This document shows, in pieces, positions 8,893-21,301 of a DNA stretch of 64,000 nucleotides. Made by a program: the position numbers and the translations under genes. Positions within the stretch are counted from its first letter, which is position 1. The number at the start of each line of letters is the position of its first letter. The DNA is from Laburnicola sp. R22_1 (taxonomy: Eukaryota; Ascomycota; Dothideomycetes; Pleosporales; Didymosphaeriaceae). The stretch lies in NCBI GenBank assembly GCA_014281115.1, contig JACONQ010000007.1, positions 558,001-622,000 on the forward strand. The letters are read 5' to 3'. The notes beneath the pieces are model-generated. The model had not been told where the DNA came from and searched no databases. It saw nothing but the letters and a program-made list of their open reading frames with translations.

Positions 8893-11373
8893 TTAGATCT
8901 GTGGATCCATTGGTATATCGTGTAGCTGAGTCCCCATTCCAGCGGATATGTCGAAGCTGTCGAACCAGGCCAAAGAAAATTGGTACACCGACATATCAAC
9001 TTGCTGCTGGTCATACATCTTCTGCAGGTCGAATGCCGAATCCCTCAGCTCGTTCTCAATAGCCATTGGAGAGGGGTTGTGCGTCATTTCATTTGGCCCT
9101 AACGCTTGCTGGAAGGAGGCGTTGTTCCATGGCATTGACTGAACCATACCATTCGGGTGTGTCTCTACAGCTGGCCCAGGAGGACGATCGTACGGCTGAT
9201 GACCATGCTCGGAGCGATTCATGCTCCTCGAAGACGCAGCGTCAGCGGCGGCACCGGAACCTGAATTGAAGTTGATAACGTCGATCAAGATAGCATCGCT
9301 GAGCCTGTTGAAGATATCCACGCATCGTTGAGATGATTTCCACCTTTCAGAAACGGCGACGAGAACATTGGAACACGTGCGTGTGTCGTTAACCACTTCC
9401 ATCATGCTCGGGTGCCTATGCAACAGACCGTTCCGTAGGTGGCTCTGTTGCCTGCGGCGGACCTGGCAATGCATGGTCACAGCGTACACATACGACAATC
9501 CAGCCATGAATAGAGCTTGCAGTGTGAGCCAGCTATGATTGAGGAAGCCCATGCGGTGGAGACTAGCGTAAGATGAGATTGAGGCTTGAGCTGACTCAAA
9601 CATGGTTTCCATGGCAATCGCATCTCGTGAGATGTCGAGCGTGGGTGACGGCCGATAGAGCATCAGCATGGCGTTGTGATATAGCAACTCAAACCATGTG
9701 GGTGATGTAAAACAAGAGGAAGGCCCCATGTTATTTCCATTCGCATCAGGCTGGACGACGTTTGCGGCCGCTAGTCGCCAATTGTTTAGATCGGCCGCAA
9801 AGTGTTCTCGGCGAGTCCGGAGCTCGTCATCTGATTGATGCCTTTGCCCTCGGTTGTGCAAAGTCTCGATGATGTCGCCACACAAGAGGCGATACTTGAT
9901 AATTTGGACGAATATCGGAATGCGGTTGCGAGTAAGTCGAGGTTCGGTTCCTGAAGACTCAGTGCCGGAAAGGAGAATCTCATCACATAGGTCAGATGGC
10001 AGCGCCGAGTCCACATCTGAACTACGTATCGCAAGAGGACGACCCAATATGCTGCTGACAATTCTGTTGATTTGATTAGCTGATTTCGTTCACCCGGTGC
10101 CTTGCCCTCAAAGGCTGAAACGGACCTGTCCATGCACACGATGCTCCAGAAGCAAAGTCGAGATACTTCTTGATGAATAAGGTTGGAGTCCGGCTCTAAG
10201 TGCGTTTCTGAATCATGCGGCCGTTTGTGGGGATATGCAGTTTCGCAGTGGAGACCGAGCTCAAGGGCGATTCTGCTACCAACACCCACTAGATGCCACA
10301 TGCCTGGAAAGCCAATCAGTCGGTATTTTGACTTGTAAAAGCTGTGGCGTCAAACTGCCTCGGGGCTACAGGACAAAAATTTCAGTAGAGTTGGTCTTGG
10401 TATTGTTTATCCTGGGGTAACACAGTGTATCGACTTACTAGCTGAAGTGTCCTGCATGGAACTGCTCCTTCGATACTGAATTAATAGGATAATCGCCTGG
10501 AGTCCACACAAGCCTCCTTTTTCTAAAACAGTCGAGACCCTGGTCATCGCACGTGTGTAATGACTGTGAGCGCTCGGCAAGGCTTGCCAGTCGGATCTGC
10601 AGATACTGGACGTGGAAATGGCAAGTACTATGTCAAAGATAAATGCTTCACTTGGGTGTTGTGTGTAGAATACCATGTTCGTGTTGTAGATTTGGGACAC
10701 CAGGGCTAATAGGGTGGCAGGCTGGATGACAGGATAGCACAAGTGGTCATGATTCAGATAAGACAACACGAGTTTTCTCGCCACGGACTCTGAGGGGAAG
10801 TCTCGACCAAGTTCCGTAGCCGGAGCAGTTGACTGCGCAGCTTCATCGTCCCCTGGCGGAGTCGTCGGGCGCGTTGAAGATTCGATGTCAACGTTTGTCT
10901 TGATGAAATTGGCGAGAAGGACGCCGCTTGAAGATCCAAGATAGTGTCTGTCTCCGGATGCGTTGATGGACAGGTAGGATACCTCACTCGTCACATCGGC
11001 GGACCTATGATGCGCATGGCCGCTCTCGGTTGCAGGACGGCTGCTTTGGATCACGATGGGAGAAGGCTGACTTGAATCGGATACTGTGTCGCTCCTCTTC
11101 TGCTGCGCGAGGACTTTGTTCCTTGATTCCAAGTGTTTGATCTTACGCTCGAGCGTGTCTATGTGGGCTTGACTGTAGGTTCGCCCCTTGGTCCGATCCG
11201 TGTAATGACATTCAGAGCCTGCCAGCGTACATCGCCGGCATGGGAGGGTCTTGTCACATCGGACCTTTCTCTCATGACAGAGATCGCACCTGAGACCGTC
11301 GTCAGCATCCCTACTCACATGGAGTCTCGTCACGGACGACCGGAGAGTGGACTGCGGGGCCTCACGCTTGCAT
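8893..11373 (-). CDS. Zn2Cys6 fungal transcription factor
   Basis: Proposed exons 11366-11373, 10439-11289, 10126-10303 and 8893-10063 give 735 residues. The zinc cluster follows the start: CDLCHERKVRCDK..CRRCTLAGSEC, the six-cysteine Gal4 pattern. A linker and coiled coil come next (HIDTLERKIKHLESRNKVL). The fungal_trans domain follows: MWHLVGVGSRIALELGLH, then CMDRIVSSILGRPLAIR across intron 3. The first exon is only eight bases; it is proposed because no ATG precedes the zinc cluster in its own frame. Intron 3 (10064-10125) has a weak GTCCGT donor but restores the family motif and phase. Intron 2 (10304-10438) contains a miniature repeat. The product binds DNA in the nucleus and probably regulates the neighbouring permease and AtuA-like gene. 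Confidence 0.85.
10362..10438 (+). repeat. Miniature inverted-repeat copy 3, partial, inside an intron
   Basis: It begins CTACAGGACAAAAATTTCAG and continues with GGTCTTGGTATTGTTTATCC and TGGGGTAACACAG. Homology fades at 10438, the splice donor of the regulator's intron 2, and the right inverted arm is not recognisable. Confidence 0.65.
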
Positions 11374-13041
11374 GTCCAGAGAGGTGAACTTCAGCTTCCT
11401 GCGTCACCGCTTAGTCCAAACGCCCGGAGCAAGGTTCAAAACGTCGGCGCTTAGAGCCAGGGCTTGGTGCTCTGAGAGCGAGATGTAGAAAAGAATGACA
11501 GTTCGGACGTGGGGCCGGGGGCGGATCCGCTCTGACGGATGTCGGCTGCTTCTATACTGTGGTAAGCCTCTCTTTTCCCCAGGATGTAGTCCACACATGG
11601 GACATGGAAGTCGGGGTTAGGAGAACGTGAGGGGTAGAGACATGTCCAAGTATAGATCATAGCGCCCCTTTGCAGCACCACTCCAGGCCCGAATGTTGCA
11701 AATTACCATGGCCGGGTGCCCGGATCCATCCTTGGACCCTTGACAAGATCGACGCACGTGATGTACTAGTGCTTACGTAAGGTTGACAAGATCATCACGT
11801 GATTTAAACTCGACCTCGGCGCCTCAAGTGCTCCTCGGGACCTCCTCGGGACGGGAGGGCTCCCCACCTAGAACGCTGGAATGGAGGCGGCCTGTGGTGC
11901 TCGAATGGATGGACGTGATCAAACAGGGATTTGGTGGATCAACCTACGTAGCTCTGACTGCGGGGGCTTTCGTCAGATTGTGACCAGTTGAACAACTACG
12001 CCGCATTCTGAGGAAAGAGACTGGATGAGCGTGACGTCTACTTCTGGTACTCGGCCTCTTGCGGTCAAGTCGACGTTTCTCCGAGGTGTAGCACGGCTTT
12101 TTCGGAGAAAATGCCGGAGTAGCCTTCAAGGCCGCGAGGTATTATTACTGGGATTCTTGAACACTCACAAGGCACGCGTGGAATTTTTCCAGGTGAAGCA
12201 GTGACTCCAGTCGACCTCACAGCGAGACTCACGATGCACTGTTGCCGTGATTCGCCGCATAAGCAGCCCAGCCATACAAGTGCGTCTTTCGATCTCCGCT
12301 TCACCCTCACCCCGCGACTGCATCATCCCGCTTTCGAACCCCCGCCTGGTCAGGCCAGCCAGTTGCAGGCCTTTGCATGCGTGCCGCGCGCTTTTGCATG
12401 CCGAAAAGGATGGGCGGCAGCATCGAGGACCGCCGCGGACCACCAACGACGGGCAGCGTTTCGTTTCGTTTTGGACATCGGACTCCAACTGCACAACGCA
12501 CACTTCGGCCCAATTCGACTCGTCGTCGTCGTCATCGTCGCCGTGGCTCGATTGCCGGTCCATCCTCTTGCAACCATTCTCCTCACAACAGACGTCGTCG
12601 TTCTGGCGGCCGACGACAAGAGGCCGCCGGGGTCCAAGCAAGGCTGGCACACGCTAGACGGCATTGGCCCCGTCACGCAGTGGCACCAGATCGGCACGGC
12701 TCCAGAGCTTGCAGTCGACATCATCGCATCCGCGCCGCTAAGATTGCGACGACGGGTATTCGGAGGGAAGTGCCGCTGGCTCGACAAACCTCACTTCCCC
12801 CTCCCCACGCCGCCCGCGCGCAATTGCCTCTTTCCCTCTTTCCTCGCGGTGCTGGGTCTCGAGAATGGACCTGACGCCGACCTGTGACACTGTGCCTCGA
12901 CAAACCCTCCCAAACACACCCCAGTGGGGATTGATTCACGAGCCACCTCCGATATTCACCTAGCGCCCCTGTCTCCCAAGTTGCACCCTCGCTGTCCGCC
13001 TTCGCATCCTAGACTCCCGCTGCGCGCCCCTCGGCGTCGCC
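11374..13041. other. Intergenic, 1.7 kb, no convincing gene
   Basis: This is the divergent space between the regulator (minus) and the conserved gene at 13042 (plus). Several overlapping open frames at 12.2-12.9 kb run on both strands of a GC-rich stretch, with no domain, signal or conserved motif. I read it as promoter and 5' leader sequence. Confidence 0.5.
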
Positions 13042-14538
13042 ATGTCGTGGTTTCTACGGGGAGTGCAGTCGGCCATCTTCCACTATGCCTCGTGCACGCC
13101 ATGTACCGGCTACATGTACAAGAAACAGAGACGGAAGGATGCGAAACATGCACGCAAGGCCCGCGCGAAGCTGCAGATGGAACAGCCCGACCTCTACCAC
13201 CACCCCGAGCCCACGGGCACAAACCCATACTGGCAGGAAGAGATAACCATGGGGCCTGGACCGCCGCCGCGGCGCGCTCGGAAGACAAACACAGGCAACA
13301 CGGGAGTGACTGCGACTGCGGGGACACAGAGTAGCGTCATCAGCCAGGCGGGAAGCAGCATCGACGTGGACCGCGCTGACGAGCTACGCCTAAGTGACGA
13401 TACGCTGGACGATGACAACTGGAACCGCAAGCGCTATCAGCGGGAAGACGAGGACCTGTGGGGCTGCTCCGACGCACTCATCCCTCCGCAAACGACCATG
13501 TCTGGCTCCTCGGTCGCTGTCACCGGTCTGACACGACCAAGCACTTCACGATCCGGAAGCTTCTATTCGGCTCGGGCACCGCCAGTGATCGATCTCCACT
13601 CCCCGGTTGTTAGCCTGCCATCGCCCCATGCCTCCGATCACCAATGGATGCTTCAACCACCGCCCAAAGCTAGCGTCATGAGTGGCCGGGAGCGAGCGAC
13701 GTTGCGCAGCCGTAGTGGGAGCGGTGCTAGTAGTAGGGTAGAATTGAGTCTGCAGCGTCAAGTGAGCGCTAAGCAATTACGCCAGAAGCTCGAACGTGGA
13801 GAGACGCCTGAGATCCCGTCCTTGTCAAGAGGGAACTCACACAGGCTGTGTTCAGGCCAGCGCTACGAGCGGCCGAAGACGCCACAGACACGGCCTCCCT
13901 CTGCTTCTAGCTATCGCCCAAGGAGACGCCGCGATACTGCCCTCTCCACAACATCTACTACAGATCATTCCTCGGCGGACTCTAGCGACACCATCGTCAG
14001 AAGCTCCCCGTCACCCAAAAACTCAACAGTTCCTAGCGTTAATCTAGTACGTGTGCGCCCCAGCCGACAGCAGCTCTCTACCGTGTTATCAAGCGGCTCG
14101 GGGGATCCCTCCACAAGTCCTATCACCACAAATCCTACACCCGAACACGATAACGAGAATCTCTCTACCCCGGTCGTCCGCCGCAAGCGCCATTCGACAC
14201 AAACCACCGACTCCGAACCGTATCTCATGAAGAAGCATCGCTCTCCTCTCGCCTCGTCTGACATTTCCTCGCTCAACGCCCTCCAAGATCTTGTGTCTCC
14301 GGACGCCCTGCTGAACTCTCGCTTCGTCTCCGCTCCACTGATGGAGGCCCGCATCAAGCTACCATCGTCGAATAAAGACGAGCAACGAATGCTTGAGGCA
14401 GATCCCTGGTGTGGAAGTGGGTTCGCTATCAGTCGTGGTTGGGGCACAGATCGATCCGATGATGATGCACGAGTTCCCTTCGATAGTGTGGGGGGTCTGG
14501 GGCGCGATCCCAGGTTGAGATGGAGCGTGGATTTCTAA
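13042..14538 (+). CDS. Conserved fungal hypothetical protein
   Basis: Single-exon frame of 498 residues starting at ATG 13042. The N-terminus is the conserved part: MSWFLRGVQSAIFHYASC, then CTPCTGYMYKKQRRKDAKHA, a basic stretch, and YWQEEITMGPGPPPRR. From memory this N-terminal block recurs in ascomycete proteins of unknown function. The remaining 400 residues are Ser/Pro/Arg-rich and probably disordered, with several RSGS-like segments that could be phosphorylated. The start contains CxxC but no other zinc-binding pattern. No catalytic motif is visible. No function is proposed. Confidence 0.8.
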   Translation: MSWFLRGVQSAIFHYASCTPCTGYMYKKQRRKDAKHARKARAKLQMEQPDLYHHPEPTGTNPYWQEEITMGPGPPPRRARKTNTGNTGVTATAGTQSSVISQAGSSIDVDRADELRLSDDTLDDDNWNRKRYQREDEDLWGCSDALIPPQTTMSGSSVAVTGLTRPSTSRSGSFYSARAPPVIDLHSPVVSLPSPHASDHQWMLQPPPKASVMSGRERATLRSRSGSGASSRVELSLQRQVSAKQLRQKLERGETPEIPSLSRGNSHRLCSGQRYERPKTPQTRPPSASSYRPRRRRDTALSTTSTTDHSSADSSDTIVRSSPSPKNSTVPSVNLVRVRPSRQQLSTVLSSGSGDPSTSPITTNPTPEHDNENLSTPVVRRKRHSTQTTDSEPYLMKKHRSPLASSDISSLNALQDLVSPDALLNSRFVSAPLMEARIKLPSSNKDEQRMLEADPWCGSGFAISRGWGTDRSDDDARVPFDSVGGLGRDPRLRWSVDF

Positions 14539-15620
14539 GGCCTCACACGCTTATTCTCTCTGCCCTACCATCTTTCACGGGGCTCTTGGATGCACTCGAA
14601 ACCCCAGTTCTACCTGTTTCATCTCGCTACCCATACCTTTTTGATTCCACAGGGTCATCTCTATCCCAATATGGGCTGCGCTCCGTATTGAAATTTTTCG
14701 CTTTCCATTTTCAATTCTCGTACACACGCCCGTCTCGCTTTATTTACTTGCATTTCCCGTTGGTTGCTCATTGTTCTCTGCACAGTTTATTTAGCGTTGT
14801 TGCCAGGTTTTTCAGTGTTTCGGTCAAAAGCAGACTCGGGCCTCACGATCTTGACAAGATAACGTTCTTTCTCTTTTCTGTGTTTTTCTTGATCTCGATA
14901 AAACAGCACTTGCATGGCGTTTTGGGCATGAATAGGCCTCGGATAGTGCATTTTGAGGCCCATGTGTTTTGCATAGTCTATTGTTGTTCCTTGCTTTCTG
15001 AGCGCTGCGTTCTAGCCTTTGTACACTGTATCCGTGCAGATTTTGATAGCGTTTGGATAATGTGCATGAATGAATACAAGTTAGCTACATGAGGTCTTCC
15101 CGTCGCATTCAATGAAATAGCATGTGATAAGCGGTCGCAGTATCGATTCTAGCAACATTCAATGTTGGCATGATATCCGAAAATATATATACTGTATGGT
15201 CTCTTTTATGGCGCTGGATAGTTTCACTGCGAGCTCTCTGAGAAGAGGACTCGAATCCATGTAGACTACTATGTATACTTGGGGGTGCACGACTCCAGCT
15301 CTAGACATATCACGTGGGGTTCACGGATTATGTCACCGGGGAAATTGCGGACGCCAAGTAACTTCACCACGACAAACACAATCCACAGCCCACATCTCCA
15401 CCCAAGCTCTACCCGCTCTTTCTCGACAACTTCCTCGAACTGCTGCGACATCTACCTGAACCATTTCCTCGTTCTCTACCCGATCGCGAAGCCGCACGCG
15501 ACATCTGTCTTCCCGACACGTCATTATCCAGGTTTGAAGGGGCAAGCACCCCCGCGCACCACGGCCTACCCACCCAAACAACGCACAGCCACCCGCCGAC
15601 CACACTTCCCATAGACCAGC
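14539..15620. other. Intergenic, no gene
   Basis: This is a T-rich 3' flank followed by the upstream region of the PP2A gene. The open frame at 14520-15092 overlaps the preceding stop and looks like noncoding T-rich sequence. Confidence 0.5.
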
Positions 15621-16865
15621 ATGGATACCAACATGGAGGACGTTAAGATGCCAGATCCCATACAGCTGTCCTCTGTTCCGGCGTCAGAGCCTGCCTCGAT
15701 CCCCACGCTCGACGGGTGGATTGAGAGTCTCATGGGCTGCAAACAACTGGCCGAGAGCGACGTGCAGCGACTTTGCGATAAGGTATGCAAGAGCTGCGGG
15801 GCTATCCAATGCCGGCAGGATGCGCTGACAGACATTGCGCCTTTAGGCTCGCGAGGTACTCCAGGAAGAGTCTAACGTACAACCGGTGGTATGTGTATTG
15901 CTCTCGAAATCTATTCCCTAGCTAACTATGCTGCAGAAATGCCCTGTCACGGTGTGCGGTGACATACATGGGCAGTTCCATGATTTAATGGAACTGTTCA
16001 AAATCGGCGGGCCCAACCCTGACACCAACTACCTCTTCATGGGTACGCTTCTACTGCATACCCACGGGCGGCTACTAAACATTTGCAGGCGACTACGTAG
16101 ACAGAGGCTACTTCTCCGTCGAGACCGTCACCCTTCTTGTAGCTCTCAAGATTAGATACCCTCAGCGCATTACGATTCTGCGCGGCAATCACGAGTCACG
16201 ACAGATCACCCAAGTGTACGGCTTCTATGATGAGTGCTTGCGCAAGTACGGCAATGCGAACGTGTGGAAATACTTCACCGATCTCTTCGACTACCTACCG
16301 CTCACCGCCCTGATTGACAACCAAATCTTCTGCTTGCACGGTGGGCTGTCGCCTAGCATTGACACTCTCGACAACATCCGAGCGCTTGATCGGATACAGG
16401 AAGTGCCGCATGAGGGGCCTATGTGCGACTTGCTCTGGTCCGATCCTGATGACAGATGTGGCTGGGGAATCTCTCCCCGTGGTGCTGGGTACACTTTCGG
16501 CCAGGACATATCAGAAGCCTTCAACCACAACAATGGACTCACTTTGGTAGCAAGGGCGCATCAACTTGTAATGGAGGGGTACAATTGGTCTCAGGACAGA
16601 AATGTGGTGACCATATTCTCTGGTAGGCTTCTCCAGTTGTTACTAGAGCACTTTTTGCTGACTCGCTTAGCACCCAACTACTGCTACCGCTGTGGCAACC
16701 AGGCGGCCATTATGGAAATCGACGAGCACTTGAAGTACACCTTGTATGCTGCCCTATCGCTTTGATGATTCCTCTACTAACGTGGTGTTTAGCCTGCAGT
16801 TCGACCCGTGCCCCCGCGCTGGCGAGCCGATGGTGTCGCGAAGGACTCCAGATTACTTCTTGTAA
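15621..16865 (+). CDS. pphA: Serine/threonine protein phosphatase PP2A catalytic subunit
   Basis: Six exons (15621-15782, 15847-15888, 15937-16042, 16089-16622, 16671-16743, 16793-16865) encode 329 residues. All metal- and phosphate-binding motifs of the PPP family are present: GDIHGQ, GDYVDRG (formed across intron 3), RGNHESR, HGGLSP and [11 protein letters not shown] (formed across intron 4). The C-terminus RRTPDYFL is the PP2A tail, with the Leu that is carboxymethylated and controls B-subunit binding. A 28-residue extension precedes the conserved core. The enzyme is the catalytic subunit of the PP2A trimer in cytosol and nucleus, acting in cell cycle, growth and morphology signalling. Ppg1, a relative, lies about 8 kb away. 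Confidence 0.95.
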
Positions 16866-17308
16866 AATGTGATGGACTTTCTTTCCCGTATCACAAGCAT
16901 CATAGAAGGGAATTGCATTAGCCCATTCTTTGTTCCGTAGGCTTTCCGCAACCGCTTGGCTCGCGTGTTTGTTCGTCGAGAAACGGGGATTTTGCGCAAG
17001 TTGGGGAGAAGACGCCGAGTACGCCAGACTGGAAAGGCGGTGGCTTGTCGGAGCGGCGACAAGTCACGTAGTAAGTGGGCAACGAAAGGGCAATACAGGC
17101 TAGAGGTTTCCGATTGTAGTTTAATGTGCGAATGAGAACATTGAATACATACTCGCCGCTCATGCAGTTGGGCAAAGAGGCCTAGCGCCCAGACAGGAAA
17201 GCTAAGTGATCGCGTCGCGTACGCGCTCTCCCCGCCGCGGCAAAACTCCCTAATGTCCATGCACCCAGAGCAACACCACGGTGAACTCCACGACACACTC
17301 GCCTCGCA
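16866..17308. promoter_or_regulatory. Space between the PP2A and MCM6 genes
   Basis: This 443-base tandem intergenic region must hold the PP2A 3' end and the MCM6 promoter. No defined site was recognised. Confidence 0.4.
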
Positions 17309-20300
17309 ATGTCGTCTATTCTCGATACCGCCCTTCGCTCCGATGCCGCGCCCACACCTGGCAGCGACCCAGGCGACTCGAGACGACCGCACATCCGCTC
17401 CTCCTCGGTGCGGCCGCGCGCACCGCCTTCAGAAAGCGCAGGCGCCCATAGCGACGGCGAAGGGTTTGCAGATGATGAGGTTGTAGGCTCAAGGGTGCCG
17501 GGCCGGAGGACCAATGGGCCACGAGCAGACATCCCGAAAGTGGTGGATGTGACGGGAGAGACGCTGTCGCTGAGGTTTCAGGAGTTTCTTGAGGGGTAGA
17601 GATGCCTCCCATCGTTCGGGCGACGGCCTGTTAATATGCTGCAGATACACAGAGGACACGACGTCTTCGGCGCTGCCTGTGTCCAGCGTGCCAACCACGG
17701 ACAAATACTACATCGCGCAGGTTAGAGGCATGAAGTTGTGGGGCCTGTCCACCCTCTACGTCGACTATACGCATCTGCAAAGACACGAGGACGGTGTTGT
17801 GGCGGCCGCTGTTGCGAGCGAGTACTACCGCTTCCTCCCATACATGATCCGCGCTCTCCACAATCTGATCGCAAAGTACGAGCCACAATACTTCCGCGAG
17901 CATCGCCAACCAACGGCTACGGGTTCAGCCACGGCTACCTCGCGATCGGAAAGGGCATATGAGGAGGCTACGAGCCAGGGTGATCGCATCAACGAGCAGA
18001 CAGCGAACCAGCAGACCGACAAGATCTTTGCCCTTGCCTTCTACAACCTGCCCCTCATCTCGCGCATCCGCCAGCTACGAACCGAGTCAATAGGCCGCCT
18101 GTTGTCCATCTCTGGCACTGTGACCCGAACATCCGAAGTACGTCCTGAACTGTCCATGGCCACCTTCATCTGCGAGGCCTGCAACACTGTCGTGCCCAAC
18201 GTCGAGCAGACGTTCAAATACACCGAACCGACGCAATGTCCCAACAGTGTCTGTATGAACCGCGAAGGGTGGCGATTGGACATCAGGCAGTCTACGTTTG
18301 TGGACTGGCAGAAAGTGCGGATTCAGGAAAACAGCTCGGAGATCCCCACAGGCAGCATGCCTCGGACAATGGACGTCATCCTGCGAGGAGAGATGGTGGA
18401 CCGCGCTAAAGCTGGAGAGAAGTGCGTCTTCACCGGAACTGCCATTGTCATTCCAGACGTTAGCCAGTTCCGGGTACCAGGCGTGAGGGCTCAAGCTACG
18501 AGAGATAACACGAATGCTGCTCGTGGAAACGATGTCGGCGGGTCTGGCGTCAGCGGTCTTAAAGCATTAGGAGTTCGCGATCTAACATACCGCATGTCCT
18601 TCTTGGCCTGTATGGTAACGCCGGACACATCTACTCCTGGGCAAACTTCAAATCACCACATGACTGGTCAAGCAGGCAACATTCTAGCATCGCTAAACCA
18701 GGCACAAGCAATGGAGACAGACACGAGCGGCGAGGCAGCACAGTCTGAATATCTCTCGACACTTACGCCTGCGGAGATCCAAGATCTGAAAGACATGGTG
18801 CACAAGCCTAACATTTTCATGCGGCTAGTCGACTCCATTGCCCCTACGGTATACGGCCACCAGGTCATCAAGAAAGGTCTTCTTCTCCAGCTCATGAGTG
18901 GTGTTTCAAAAGAGACCCCAGAAGGCATGGCTCTCCGTGGTGACATAAACATCTGCATTGTCGGCGATCCATCGACCTCCAAATCGCAGTTCCTGAAGTA
19001 CGTATGCAGCTTCCTTCCTCGTGCTGTGTACACTTCCGGAAAGGCCTCTTCGGCCGCTGGTTTGACGGCTGCTGTGGTCAAAGATGAAGAGACGGGCGAA
19101 TTTACCATTGAAGCCGGAGCTCTCATGTTGGCAGATAATGGTATCTGCGCCATCGACGAATTTGACAAGATGGATATCTCGGATCAGGTTGCGATTCACG
19201 AAGCCATGGAACAGCAGACGATATCCATTGCCAAAGCAGGTATTCAGGCGACGCTCAATGCACGAACTTCCATCCTTGCAGCTGCCAACCCTGTTGGCGG
19301 TCGGTACAACCGTAAGACTACGCTGCGAGCTAATGTCAACATGTCGGCGCCGATCATGTCACGTTTCGATCTCTTCTTTGTCGTCTTGGATGAGTGCGAC
19401 GAGGACGTGGATCGTCACTTGGCAGAGCACATTGTGGGCTTACACAAGGACCGCGACGATGCGATCGAGCCCGAGTTCAGCACGGAGCAACTGCAACGCT
19501 ACATTCGCTTCGCACGCACGTTTAAACCCGAGTTCACGGATGAGGCGAAGGAATCGCTGGTTGAGAAATACAAGGAGTTGCGCGCCGATGACGCCCAGGG
19601 TGGTATCGGGCGGAACAGTTACCGCATCACGGTCCGTCAGCTAGAGAGCATGATCCGGCTATCCGAGGCTATCGCCAAAGCCAACTGTGTGAGCGAAATC
19701 ACGCCCGAGTTCGTCAAAGAGGCATATAATCTCCTTCGCCAATCTATCATCAGTGTCGAAAAAGACGACGTGGAAATGGAAGACGAGGATGACGAGGCTA
19801 TGGCTGCGGCTGCCGACGCGGCAGAGAATGAAGACGGCGACGCAAATATGGGTGCGGATGAAGAACAAGGCAGCAGCGCGGCTGCTCACGCAGCGAGTCA
19901 GACGCCGGCGCCGGCGCCCCGCGAGAAGACGAAAATCACGCATGACAAGTACGTCGCTATGCGCAACCTTTTTGTCAAGCGCGTCAACGAGGACCAGGCG
20001 GCGACGGAGGACGGCGTCGAGGAAGAAGAGCTGTTGGTTTGGTATTTAGAGCAGAAGGAAGCGGAGATGGAGACGCAGGAGGATTTGGAGAGGGAGAGGG
20101 AGTTGGCGAAGAAGGTGCTGAAGAAGGTGTGCAAGGTATGTGTTGGGTTGTTATACTATCGTATCCTTTAAGAGTAATGTGTTCTAACAAGTTGAGCAGG
20201 AGCAGTTTCTTATGCAGATTCGGGGCGAGGGGCTGGCGGATGAGCAGGGGAAGGCGGAGGGGGCGGCGAAGGTGGTGTATGTGTTGCATCCGAATTGTCC

Positions 20301-20319
20301 GGTTGAGGATATTGTTTGA
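17309..20319 (+). CDS. mcm6: DNA replication licensing helicase subunit MCM6
   Basis: Exons 17309-17595, 17645-20135 and 20200-20319 give 965 residues, typical of MCM6. The N-terminal domain carries KYYIAQVRGMKLWGLSTLYV, and a zinc-binding loop with two CxxC pairs (CEAC..CPNSVC) sits near residue 271. The AAA+ core has Walker A GDPSTSKSQ near residue 535, Walker B AICAIDEFDKM near 596 and arginine finger SRFDLFF near 666. After the AAA+ module come an acidic Ala/Glu/Asp linker and a winged-helix-like C-terminal domain that runs into the third exon. The protein is one of six subunits of the Mcm2-7 replicative helicase, loaded at origins and activated in S phase. Paralogue choice rests on overall alignment from memory; another Mcm2-7 member is unlikely. 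Confidence 0.93.
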
Positions 20320-21301
20320 GAGGGTGGTGTGGGTGGGGGTTGAGGTCCGGGGATATGGATGTGTTATGAGTGGAGAACGAGAAGGGGGTTATTATGAGTG
20401 AGTATGGGGTCAATGATGTTACGTTGGGTTGGGTGGGTATGGGGCTTTTTTTGGGGGGGGAGTTTTGTTTATGCTGCAAGGCGGTGAGGGATATAGTAGG
20501 ATAGATACCAGGCAATGGAATTAAGAAGTGTATTTGGCAGATGGATGGTTTGGCTTCTTCACTCTATATATACACAGCCACGGCCCCAGACAAGTCCAAA
20601 GCACCTACTACTACACTACAATACGACCAAATTTACTCCTCTACTCCTACGCTACATATACACGCAAATCCCATCCACAGGCTTTCTTTCTAACCTAGAC
20701 CATGAAACCATAACTACCACATATCCTATCCTATCCTATCCCACGCAGAATAAACGTACCATCTACCCGTCCATCCATCCATCCATCATGCTTTGAAAAA
20801 AAGAAGCCAAAGACAAAGGCGTTGGCCGTGTGTGTGCTCTCTGCTCATCTTGCGTCATGTGGGAAGTACCTAGTCGGGTAACGCGTGTGCATGGCATCGC
20901 TGGGGCCGACAAGCGGAGACGAGAAGAAAAGACAAGCAAGTATAGTACAGAGTGGACAACGGACTCTTGCTTCTGTATAGCAATGGTACTGTTAACCTAC
21001 CAGTGGCATACACCAGAACATACAATGTAAACGCAAGCCGTGCCGCCTCTACACTAAGCATGTGGGAGTATCATGCAGACGACGCGTATGGCACAAGAAG
21101 TAAACATAAACAACGTGCGACGTAGACTTACACGCGTCTGTATACTATTCTTTCTTACCTGTGTTGTCCTGCAATACAACATGCACAGGCAAACATCACA
21201 GAATGGAGGGACACACTTTGAGAAGGGAAAAGAATCAATTGCCCATGGTATCATATCCGAACGCCTGCGAACCGTAACGGCACCCAACCAACTAGGTCAG
21301 C
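20320..21301. other. Intergenic between convergent genes, no gene
   Basis: Low-complexity G- and T-rich sequence follows the MCM6 stop. There are short CCATCC-type repeats near 20770. No ORF has recognisable content. Confidence 0.5.

Noticed and set aside
12201..12887. Overlapping frames on both strands, up to 228 codons
   Set aside because: Composition follows GC-rich DNA and no domain or signal is visible; it lies in the upstream region of the gene at 13042.
14520..15092. 190-codon Phe/Ser-rich frame
   Set aside because: It overlaps the end of the preceding gene and reflects T-rich 3' flank; no conserved features.
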